From: Isohypsibius dastychi
Taxonomy: Eukaryota; Tardigrada; Eutardigrada; Parachela; Isohypsibiidae
Reading direction: 5' to 3'
DNA: 11,298 nt
NCBI GenBank assembly: GCA_034696485.1
Contig: JAQIWT010001331.1
Coordinates: forward strand, 1 to 11,298
In this document: in pieces, positions 1-7,656 of the stretch
Position numbering within the stretch: position 1 is the stretch's first letter
How the letters are laid out: each line of letters starts with the position of its first letter
Program-made: the position numbers and the translations under genes
Notes under the pieces: model-generated
Seen by the model: only the letters and a program-made list of their open reading frames with translations
Told to the model about the DNA's origin: nothing
The model's database searches: none

Positions 1-3000
1 ATCATTCCAACACGGAAAAATCACTGGCTGCAAGAGAAACGAAAGCGGGAGGAGCAGCGTCAGAAGAACTACTTCAATAAACACCTCGACTGGGTATGAC
101 ATACGAACGATTCATCTCCCAAATTCTTGAGATTGTTGTGAAATAGGTGAAGCAAAGAAAGACGAGGAAGGCAGAGCTTCTTGCCGAACATGAACAAGCT
201 AAGAAGCAGAAGCAACAGGTTTGATTTCTGTTCTTTTTATTCATTAAAGAGTAAGCAGATACTGAAGAAACTACCACTCCATTCTCCCGGAATTTCGTTT
301 TATTTGTTTCATTTCCCCTATCTAACAGGAGCGGGATGAACAGAAAAAGTCTGCAGCTAACGAAGAAGATGGAGATGAGCAGACGGACGATAATGAGGAA
401 GACGATGACAAAGATAAGCAGATCGAGCAGGTATGATAACATGCCCATGGGGGTGGGGGTTTGGGGTCTCGTGGGGCTCTATTCTATATCAGTTAGCCCA
501 TGTCTAACACCGTTCAATCAGGTACTGAGCGACGAGCTCCCTGAGCCGATGATCGAGGATGAGCAGGGTGAAGACGAATCTGAACCGGAAGATGAAGCGA
601 GCGATCGGTTGGATGACGAACTGCGAGAAAAAATCGAGCAGGAACACGAAAATCTCGAGGCAATAAAGGTGACTGGCTTCAGAAATATGAGCATTCCACA
701 ATCTACAAAAGGGTGTTCATTTCAGGAAATTCTAGAGGAGCACCAAATGACAGTGATAGAAGCGAACACCAAACGACCTTTCTTTCTGGCCTCTAAGAAG
801 GTGAAAGATAAACTTGATATACTCTTGAAGAGACGTGACCATGCATTCGAGAAAAGCTACCCCGTGACCTCTGCTATGGCCAAAGAGATGGTCGATGTTC
901 ATTATAAGCGCCTTGGTAAATTCGGAACATGGTGTCCCGTCAAGGTACCAAATAGTTGTTCACATCTACGCAACCCCATGATTTTGCTCTTGTTTCAGAT
1001 CCTCAATGGTCATTTGTTTCCTCCATCTTCAAAGCTTCTTCAAGATTCATTTCCCGTCATTTATCGCCAGTACATTTATTTCTGCTCAACAAGTGCTGCG
1101 AGACAGGACTTCATGCTCAAACCAGAGTACTTCGTCAGGCAGCCTGCACCTCGTCTCTGTCTGCCGATTCGAATAGCCGTTCTCGGGCCACCGAAATCCG
1201 GAAAAACCACCCGTACAAACTCACCCTTCTTTCGTTTTCTCTGTGTCACTTTAGACATTTGCAGTCTCGGTTCGGTTGGCGCGCGAACTAGGGGTGACAA
1301 GAATCTCGACCGGGGAAGCGATTCGCTTTGTTTTACAAACACTCGCGGAGTCTGAACTCGGTCGCATACTCAAGGTGTACGTGTCATCCGGCACTGAAAT
1401 TCCCGATAATTTGGAAGTCCTCTGCCTGGAAGCTTATTTGAGAACATCAGACTGTCAAGCCAGAGGGTAACTAGCCTACCAACTCTGCTGTCTGCTTTCT
1501 GATACTTATTCGTTTCGAATTCAGGTGGATATTGGATGGGCATCCTACGACAATCAACAAGTTGAATCTCATGCTTCAAAGATTCATCGTGCCAACCATA
1601 ATTTTCGAGCTGTCCGCAAGCAATAAACTATGTGTCTATCGGTCACTGGTCGACGCTCTTATGGCGCAGAAAGTGTATGGTCAAGGAGCATACTGTTACC
1701 TTGCTAGTTCACTAACTGACTTTCTTGCAGTATGTTACCGTTATTCAATAACGCTCAAGTTGTTGCCACACGGCTGGCTCACTACAGAAAAAACTTCCCA
1801 GCAATCAAGTCGTATCTTCAGTATGCAATGAAGAATATCGTCGAAATTGATGCATCGGAATCCAAATGGAAGGGTTGGTTCACTGCGATGCAGGTGGTTG
1901 CCGCTCGAACCACGTTGATACAGGATTATGTCGAAAGAAGAGAAGCTGGTACATCCTACTGATATTAATTGTTACAGTAAAAGTCATTAAGTGGACCACC
2001 CTGTCGTTCCGAAAAATGTGGTCCACATACATGACTGGTCCACATACATGGCGGTCCACTTAATGACTTTTACTGTACAAAATTACACAAAAAACCTATC
2101 AATTAATCAGGTCGGGCCACTCCACTCACGCATCTATGCGTCACTCCGAATCAGATGCTGTCACGACTGTCAACCGAATACCAGCAGTTCTGTCCAGTTA
2201 CTTTGAATATGGAAGGAGCTCTCTTCGATTGCATCGAGAGAGCGACGTTTCAGTTCATTGCTGAATACAAGGATAGGTATTATTTGTTTGCAACGAAGGA
2301 AAAGCTGGACATGTTCCTCAGTGACCCTGATACATGGTTACCACCAAATGTTCGGTTCACGGTTCCGCCGGCTGACCAGCGGGCAAAGGCTACTACACTG
2401 AGTGATCTGGATGATAAGTGGGGCGAGCGACTTGGATTTCATGGTCTATGTCCTGTTACTTACAAGAACTTCAACTTCACGTCCGAGGGTCTAAAATACG
2501 GCAGTTTGCAGTGGATGGCGGAATATCAGAATAAAATATATCTTTTCGCGGATGAAGAGTTACGGCGCTGGTTTATAAGGTGCGTTCTGAGGCTGGTTAT
2601 AGGAAAATGGTACCCTGACACATTTTTAATGTCTTAGTGCACCAGAAAGGTACATTTCAGTACCAGAACCCGCAAAGCTCCCACCACGGGCGGAACATTC
2701 CGAAGAGCAAGTTGAAAAGCTCAGTGCTATCCCGTTCCTTGAGTGTGAAATCGGGCCTCATCTTGTGCGAGCTATGGTTGAGTTGACGACATTGCTGCCT
2801 AAATTCCCACTTGTTGGATTTCGTGAATCAGCACTCACTTTTATAGCCTTTTATCTTAAAGGTGCGAACTTCCCCAACTCTGAAAGTAGTCAATGACATT
2901 TAACCTTTCTCTTTCAGCTGTGAATAACAAAGCTGAAAGTGCCGTGAGAGATCTGAATCGGGATAAACTGGAGAGCTTTGCGTCCGTCCTTAAGTTAGCC

Positions 3001-3123
3001 GATCAGCTCGTTGTAAACGCTCAGGCATCTAACAAAGGTGTAGCCTATCGGAATGAGGTTCTGTCAATGTTGCATGTTCGGGATCAGATGCAGAAGAACT
3101 GGTTGAGAACAAACCCTTTCTGA
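1..3123 (+). CDS. AK9: Adenylate kinase 9-like protein, C-terminal 771 residues (12 exons, 5' end outside window)
   Basis: AK9 is a large nucleoside mono/diphosphate kinase with several adenylate kinase (AK) modules. Exons read by splice consensus and continuous phase: 1-93, 147-218, 329-430, 522-668, 726-944, 999-1212, 1265-1466, 1525-1674, 1731-1948, 2111-2579, 2638-2861, 2918-3123 (TGA). Joined, they encode 771 residues. Residues 1-138 are charged, coiled-coil-like and acidic. A YHS-like module starts at CPVK (C208). An AK core follows with P-loop GPPKSGKT (274-281), RISTGEAIRF, and GWILDGHP around residue 350. Two further YHS-like modules start at CPVT (C500 and C586). The C-terminal tail is helical. 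The arginine usual after DG-F-P in adenylate kinases is threonine here (DGHPTT), so this AK unit may be weakly active. The family call is confident; the donor at 1675 was chosen because only it keeps frame. Confidence 0.85.
1975..2075. mobile_element. 101-bp MITE, Tc1/mariner type, inside an AK9 intron
   Basis: The element begins CAGTAAAAGTCATTAAG and ends with the exact reverse complement. The inverted repeats are perfect over 23 bp, and over 26 bp with one mismatch. Both ends abut TA dinucleotides (1973-1974 and 2076-2077), the target-site duplication typical of Tc1/mariner transposons. There is no coding capacity. The interior carries TGGTCCACATACATG twice (2019-2033 and 2036-2050). Removing the element and one TA shrinks the host intron from 162 to 59 bp, the size of its neighbours, which supports an insertion into a normal short intron. 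Confidence 0.85.
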
Positions 3124-3690
3124 ATAGAGTTTTTAAATACAGCGTTTTCATGGTCAATGGCAACTGAATGTTACGCTGAAGCGGCGATTTTCGGAGGCGT
3201 TACTGGGGCTCACGGTTAATCAAAATTTGTACTAGTTCTGATGGGCATAATATCGGTCAAGACTTTGCTGATCGTTCGGTGGTTCGATCCTGTGCTGCCT
3301 GCGTTGTGTTGAAACAATCACTCGATTCTTGAGTCATGTTCCTTGGCCTGTTTTCTTCTGGTAAAATAAATGAGAAGGTTAGTTCTCCTTGTGTGGTCCG
3401 AACTGTTGGTCAAATCAAGAAACCATGATCCAAAAGAAGGATTCTGCTGGATCCGCCACTAGATATCTCACACGTTGTGAAAAGGAATGAAAAAACTCGA
3501 GAATAACATTGACACTGGGCATGACAGCTGCATTCAGTAACATTCGTACATGCAACATGCAAAGAGGCATTTGTCGATGCAACAGGCGCGACATCGCAAA
3601 CAGCTTTTGGAAATCACGCAAGGTCAGGCAGGTCTTTGATCAATCCTGAAATAAAAAGCATGAGATCACCAGTCCATGCTACAAAATCCA
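3124..3690. other. AK9 3'UTR and intergenic DNA, no gene seen
   Basis: I see no convincing coding segment. A 68-codon minus-strand frame (3415-3621) shows no recognisable domain and no splice context. The right end (about 3600-3660) is homologous to the sequence just past the stop codons of Kelch-tail copies A and B, so it is probably the old 3'UTR of the copy C relic. Confidence 0.6.
3365..3370 (+). terminator. Probable AK9 polyadenylation signal
   Basis: AATAAA lies 242 bp after the AK9 stop codon. It is the first canonical hexamer downstream on this strand. A second AATAAA at 3650-3655 is possible but lies beside the copy C relic. Confidence 0.5.
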
Positions 3691-3967
3691 TTACTGTGCA
3701 TTACCCCTTGCAAAGTAGCAGGCAGTGTTCTGTAAGTCATCATACTTCGGCCAAATTAAGGAGTAGCTTTTTAAAAGGTTACACCCGCCCAACTGGCCTC
3801 TATCCCGAGATATAATAAAGTCCGCAAACGTTTTCTTCGGCGGAGTTTGTTTGAAGAACCCTGCAGAGAGAACAGAATCCAGGATCATAACACTATCAGC
3901 AGAATCATCCGCCCTGAACGTATCCGTCGTCCCGTTTCCAGACAGATCAAGATGTGCTTTTTTCCAT
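3691..3967 (-). pseudogene. Relic of a Kelch-like last exon (copy C)
   Basis: This is homologous to the last exon of the two Kelch-like tails at 6056-5728 and 8137-7851. The acceptor is kept (TATGTTTTTGCAG before 3967). The exon opens with DGKKHILICLETGRR, matching DGREQFFICLESGRL in copy A. The downstream part (DSVLSAG, then ISRDRGQLGGCNLLKSYS, ending FARGNAQ) also matches, but in another reading frame. Between the codons for GAA-xCG-GGA and GATTC, copy C has 59 nt where copy A has 75, a net loss of 16 nt. Read from the acceptor it stops early. No upstream Kelch exon is visible within the following kilobase. I infer an older, partial duplicate that has decayed. Confidence 0.75.
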
Positions 3968-4265
3968 CTGCAAAAACATAGTTCGTTGTCACACGGATGA
4001 CATGCACCCACATGTGACACATAACTCAAGACAGAAGAAAGCCCGCGCACCACAGTGCACGTTTTTCACCATGTCTCATTTATTCTGGGTGAACTGTCGA
4101 ACCGTCAGATCAGTTCGGCAAAGAAACCGCTATGGACCTACTTGAGTATCTCACTTTGGCGTCTTCGGTAGTTAACCTGGCAAGCAATGAACTTAGGAGC
4201 CAACGACAGCTCCTGATAACTTATGAGATTATTGGCACATAGGTTCTGCTCTTCTTGAAGTTCAA

Positions 4266-4310
4266 AATGTAACTTTAACATTTTGACAATGTAACTTTAA
4301 CATTTTGACA
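4266..4310. repeat. 22-bp tandem repeat, two copies
   Basis: AATGTAACTTTAACATTTTG occurs at 4266 and again at 4288, giving two exact adjacent copies with a 22-bp period. Each copy holds an imperfect inverted repeat (AAATGT and ACATTT around ACTTTA). Confidence 0.85.
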
Positions 4311-4581
4311 CCCTTCAAGTGAGAACTAACACAATTTGGTCAGTGCAGTAATGTTTGCGTCGTAGTGCATCTTCGTTAATTGGGTCGTAATTTGGTCTAG
4401 ACAGTTTCTTTTACAGGAAACTAATGATCGGGATAGGGTGTTGTATGTGAAACATACAGGAATATTAGTGTTTCATGCTGAAACGGCTGACTGAAAAGCT
4501 GAAATTGAACTTAAGACTGAGCTATATAGTCAGATGAGCTGTTCTCCCTGATTTGCAAGTGACAAAACCGTAAACGGTGGA

Positions 4582-4693
4582 GGGTTGAAGAACACGGGTT
4601 TTGTGAACCGGTTCACAAAAACGGTTGGGTTCAGGAAAACGGGGTTTGTGAACCCCGGGTTCAAGAAAACGGGGAGTTCAGGAAAACGGTTAC
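4582..4693. repeat. About 46-bp tandem repeat (2.4 copies) with palindromic cores
   Basis: Units start at 4582, 4627 and 4674 and share the pattern GGGTTCAGGAAAACGGGG followed by TTTGTGAACC. Copy 1 contains a perfect 22-bp palindrome at 4599-4620, whose centre is GTGAACCGGTTCAC. Copy 2 has the related near-palindrome TGAACCCCGGGTTCA. Each unit can therefore form a hairpin. No coding content was found. Confidence 0.8.
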
Positions 4694-4743
4694 AGACGTG
4701 TTAGACACCGTAGACATCATGGGTATACACATACAATTGTATT

Positions 4744-4906
4744 GAAGTTGTAAAGTTTGGAAGTAAAGTTGGTTGTGTAGTGAATTTGTAAGTTTGGTAA
4801 GTTCGGAAGTAAGTTTGGAAGTGGTAAGTAGTAAGTTTAAGTAGTTTAAGTCTAAGTAAGTTTAAGTTTAAGTAGTAAGTTTGGAAGTAAAGTTGGAAAG
4901 TTTGGC
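4744..4906. repeat. Low-complexity AAGTTTGGAAGTAA-type repeat
   Basis: Imperfect arrays of GTAAGTTTGGAAGTAA and AAGTTTAAGTAG fill this stretch. It is purine-rich with almost no C on the plus strand. It is probably a degenerate minisatellite and shows no coding signal. Confidence 0.8.
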
Positions 4907-5048
4907 AGAATTTGCGTCGACAAGCTATGCGATCCGGTACAGTTAAGCTAGTACGGATTTTGCTTCAATTCAAGCGAAGCTGAAATGCGTTGTGAGTTTT
5001 ACCTCTTTTATTCTGGGAATAATGGCGGTAGATGTGATGTTTGTGTAG

Positions 5049-5219
5049 CAGCTAGCTGCTGGAGTGGGAGCACACAGTCTCCTTATTTTTATCGTCGGTT
5101 TGTTGAATTCAGTTTATCAGCGATTTTTCGGTAAACCGAATCCTCTAGACTGGGCAAAACTTTTATCGCCTCCACAAGTCAGAGATGACTTTCGCAACCG
5201 GAAAATTCGTAAAAAATAA
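5049..5219 (+). CDS. Possible exon of an unrecognised small membrane protein
   Basis: An open stretch of 56 codons ends at TAA (5217-5219). It reads QLAAGVGAHSLLIFIVGLLN, which would form a membrane helix, and then a soluble, protein-like tail containing FFGKPNPLDWAKLL and VRDDFRNRKIRKK. There is no methionine inside, so an upstream exon would be needed. ATGGCG at 5022-5027 followed by GTAGAT could supply one, but only through an implausibly small intron of 21-24 bp. The opposite strand also has a 71-codon frame here (5332-5117), less protein-like to my eye. I do not recognise the family. It might be joined to the segment at 5365 through the donor after ATTC (5209), which I could not confirm. 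Confidence 0.3.
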   Translation, partial: QLAAGVGAHSLLIFIVGLLNSVYQRFFGKPNPLDWAKLLSPPQVRDDFRNRKIRKK

Positions 5220-5364
5220 ATGAAATGACATGGGGTCAGCATTATGTCATCAAAATCGCGATTGAGAACTGAGGCCAGCTCATCAACAACACCGGGTTGT
5301 GGTTTCTTCCAGGAAAAATTTATTGCTAACACTGCAATCTTAACGATACGGTTAACTTCTTAGT

Positions 5365-5565
5365 ATGACTTATTTGCGATCGAAAGAAAAGTTTGCGGCA
5401 CAAAAATATGGAACTTCTCGAGTTTCCCGACCGTATGAAGATCCTCTCTTCAGACTGCAGCGAAAAATGGGCAATGAAAACAAAGATCATTTAATTCTGT
5501 ATAAAGTGAATCCAGCGGTTCCGCCTCCACAAAAGAATTACACGCTCAGCGCGAAGAAACAATGA
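5365..5565 (+). CDS. Unrecognised basic 66-residue protein or terminal exon
   Basis: The frame is ATG to TGA with balanced codon use. The product is lysine- and arginine-rich, with KYGTSRVSRPYEDPLFRL in the middle and NPAVPPPQKNY near the end. No domain is recognised. Two things favour a real gene end. AATAAA begins 15 nt after the stop codon. The last codons and the following sequence (from about 5514) were also copied into the tandem duplication at 7600. The segment is preceded by ACTTCTTAG (to 5363), a possible splice acceptor, so it may be a last exon and the ATG may be internal. It faces the Kelch-like tail A tail to tail, with 160 bp between the two stop codons. Confidence 0.4.
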   Translation: MTYLRSKEKFAAQKYGTSRVSRPYEDPLFRLQRKMGNENKDHLILYKVNPAVPPPQKNYTLSAKKQ

Positions 5566-5580
5566 CAGGCGTGAAACTAC

Positions 5581-5586
5581 AATAAA
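5581..5586 (+). terminator. Polyadenylation signal for the plus-strand 5365 segment
   Basis: AATAAA lies 15 nt past the stop at 5565. In the duplicated copy near 7660 the matching site is degraded to an ATTAAA-like sequence. Confidence 0.4.
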
Positions 5587-5697
5587 AATATAACGCGAAA
5601 CACACCTCGGTTGAGATGGAAATTGAAATGTATTCAGCAGAAACAAATGCGACCGGATTTTGAGCGCAACAATACAATGCAGTTGGAAACTACAAAA

Positions 5698-5717
5698 GGT
5701 CAGGCAGGTCCTTGATT
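5698..5717 (-). repeat. 3'UTR motif conserved in all three Kelch tail copies
   Basis: AGGTCAGGCAGGTCCTTGAT (plus-strand reading) recurs at 3621-3640 with one change and at 7780-7799 with one change. Each time it lies shortly past the stop position of a Kelch-like last exon. It is among the best-preserved parts of decayed copy C. It could be an RNA-level 3'UTR element or chance retention. Confidence 0.6.
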
Positions 5718-5727
5718 GACGCTAAAA

Positions 5728-7162
5728 TTAAAAATGTAAGAAATTATTCAAGCATGCAACGGAATTGGTTATATGGAAATTATTACCCCTTGAGAAGCTA
5801 AATCCATTGTCGTGAACGCTGTGAGGGCTGCTAAACAAGTAGGTTTTTAAGAGGCTCCAACCTTCTAAAGGGACTCGGTCTCGAAAAAGAGTGAAATTCC
5901 TGTTCATTTTCTGTGGCTTCGATGCAACGGGGTTCAAATAAAGGACGGAATCCTGAATCAGAACATAATATGCCTCATTGGGTACAGAACTTTTTCTGGG
6001 TCTTGTATGTAACAAACGTCCCGATTCAAGGCAGATGAAGAACTGCTCCCGGCCATCTGCAAAAACAAATGTCAATTGGAGCGAAACAAAGAGTTTTGGT
6101 TTCACGCTGAGGTTATCTTCAATGTGAGATAGTTTTAGACAGTGAGGTTACTCGACATCGTTACCTAGTAAATTTGAACTGGTTCACGTACCATCAAAAA
6201 GAGCCTGCGCGCCAGAAATCCGAAACATTCTACAGTATGTCAGCCGATCAGACGGGATGTCAGTCTTCAGTTCGCTGAGCGTGCACGTCTTCGCATCGAA
6301 CCGAGTCAGTTTCCCATATCGAGAACGAAAAAATAAGGAGCTCAGCACAGTGCTAATTTCGCACATACAAAAGTGGTCATTCTCTAAGCGAAATTCAACT
6401 TTGGAGGTCGCCAAGTCCACAGCTTCGACATATTTCTCGGACCCTAATGTCAAGGCGTGACATAACTTCCCAGCAAGGACAGTGCGCAAATTACTCGTGC
6501 ATTCTCTGGCTGTAACGTAAAAATATACAAAAGATTTCAACTCCGTGACAGAAATGATTAATATACATACTCCCACAGTTCGGGATATTGTATTCCAACA
6601 CATGATCCCAGCGGTGTTCAGAAACGATCAATCGAAAGAGATCGAAACTCTGTGCGAAGCGGCCTTTATAATTGAAATCCACAACAACATAGAAAGAGTC
6701 ATCATCGCTCTGGGCAGGGTACAGCTGAACCGGCTGGCGTTGTTTTCTTTTGTAGACAATATCAGGAAATTCAGGCAGGACTTTGATTTTTCCAGATCCA
6801 ATATCCAAAAGGATTGGAGATTTTCCACCTTTCTGGGAGAGCAAAAATCCTCCACTTTCTCCTGAAAAGCATTGGTTCTTTCGCTATCAAACTATGGGGA
6901 TTCGACATAATCCACCTTTGCTCCTCGAACCAATTTTCGGCTGATCACGAGTGCTGAATGCAGTTGCTTCGAATTCACATCTGAACGTTTTCACAGCTTC
7001 ACTGAGTGGGCTCTGTTCGATATCATTCCAACGAATACGTGACACAAGCTCAGGCATATGATATTGACGACGAGCATCCACGGAGATCCACTGATTAAGT
7101 GCAAGTATCACTTCCGTTTCAGAGCCGAAATCCACAGAATCATTCTCGAGAATTTCAATCAC
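5728..7162 (-). CDS. Kelch-like tail cassette A: second BACK exon plus divergent propeller, intact but headless
   Basis: Exons: 7162-6916, 6861-6571, 6509-6192, 6056-5728 (stop). Lengths and phases of the first three (247, 291, 318 bp) equal those of tail B exactly. The first exon encodes the C-terminal half of a BACK domain (VIEILEND, then ALNQWISVDARRQYHMPELV). The other three encode about 300 residues resembling a degenerate Kelch propeller, starting SGGFLLSQKGGKSPILL and ending HDNGFSFSRGNNFH plus a short tail. No BTB exon or start codon precedes it. Its first exon has an acceptor in the same phase as the BTB exon at 9591-9300, so splicing across 2.1 kb would give a 767-residue BTB-BACK-propeller protein. 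The donor after the BACK exon is GTGGAT, weaker than GTGAGT in tail B. It could instead be a pseudogene cassette that is never spliced in. Confidence 0.7.
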
Positions 7163-7192
7163 CTTCAAACGACATTAAATATAATCGTTGTT

Positions 7193-7599
7193 TCAAGTTT
7201 CAAAGCGACCTTCTGCAATATGTCCCACGAGCATCTGGCCGGGGGACGCCCGAAAGGGTTCAATATCAGAAGCAGATTGTTTTTTAACTTTGTTTCGAAG
7301 TGATTCTTGTCAAAGCTTGTGTCCGTTCCTCAGCTTCCGGAATTCGTCATTCATACTGAAAGTGATCAGTCCCGCTGATCAGCCCTGATAAAACGTTATG
7401 CTCTATCAGCTGAATAGAGGCTCTGAAACTGTTCCCGAGAATGTTCGTCCAACAATTTCATTGTCAAAAGTACTCTTTACGAGCAAACCGAAGCAACAAT
7501 AACAATTTGCTGCCCATAGCGGTGATATCATTTACAAAATATCTTCGGGAACTGGCCCATCAATTTATCGTTTCTAGTAAGATGTAAAAAAACAGAAAG
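7193..7599. other. Unique spacer between the two duplicated tails
   Basis: This has no counterpart in the other copy. On the minus strand just before tail A there is a short open stretch containing NNLLLILNPFGRPPARCSWD. It faintly recalls the start of lipid-kinase (DAGK-type) domains but lacks their glycine-rich GGKG. I regard no gene as supported here. An alternative promoter or first exon for tail A would have to lie in this stretch. Confidence 0.4.
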
Positions 7600-7656
7600 A
7601 GCGGTTCCACCTCCACAATACAAGAAACGCTCAGTGAAGAAACAATTACAGGCTTG
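7600..7656 (+). pseudogene. Duplicated relic of the plus-strand gene's 3' end
   Basis: This matches 5514-5575: GCGGTTCCACCTCCACAA, then a diverged CGCTCAG-AAGAAACAA segment. It reads AVPPPQYKKRSVKKQLQA then stop, against AVPPPQKNYTLSAKKQ and stop in the parent. It was carried along as the edge of the tandem duplication and has no upstream gene body. Confidence 0.55.

Larger units (their letters stand above)
3968..5048. other. Repeat-rich intergenic DNA, no gene seen
   Basis: No coding segment has splice signals or domain content; a 63-codon plus-strand frame at 3954-4145 looks like chance. The stretch holds three repeat structures listed separately (4266-4310, 4582-4693, 4744-4906). An ATG in fair context (5022-5024, followed by GCG) lies at its right edge and could belong to the plus-strand segment beginning at 5049. 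Confidence 0.55.
5514..7192. repeat. Tandem duplication block, copy A (about 1.68 kb)
   Basis: This aligns along its whole length with 7600-9275, at an offset of 2083-2086 bp. It carries the four tail exons of the minus-strand Kelch-like gene, its 3'UTR and the very end of the plus-strand gene at 5565. The right edge is sharp: identity ends between 7192 and 7193, inside what in copy B is the intron before the second BACK exon. Confidence 0.9.

Noticed and set aside
74-448. Hydrophobic 124-codon minus-strand frame
   Set aside because: It is antisense to AK9 exons 1-3 and their introns. Its hydrophobicity reflects the complement of acidic and lysine-rich codons.
336-1355. A single 339-codon plus-strand open frame at the AK9 locus
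   Set aside because: It reads through several introns. The AK9 domains fall into correct phase only after removing GT-AG introns at 431-521, 669-725, 945-998 and 1213-1264.
4260-4910. CRISPR-like or centromere-like array
   Set aside because: Repeats are few, of differing periods, and lack uniform spacers. This is eukaryotic DNA with ordinary short tandem repeats.
6257-7388. Several plus-strand frames opposite Kelch tail A, and the same at 8293-9539 opposite tail B
   Set aside because: They are antisense shadows of the Kelch exons, repeated in both copies because the underlying DNA is duplicated.
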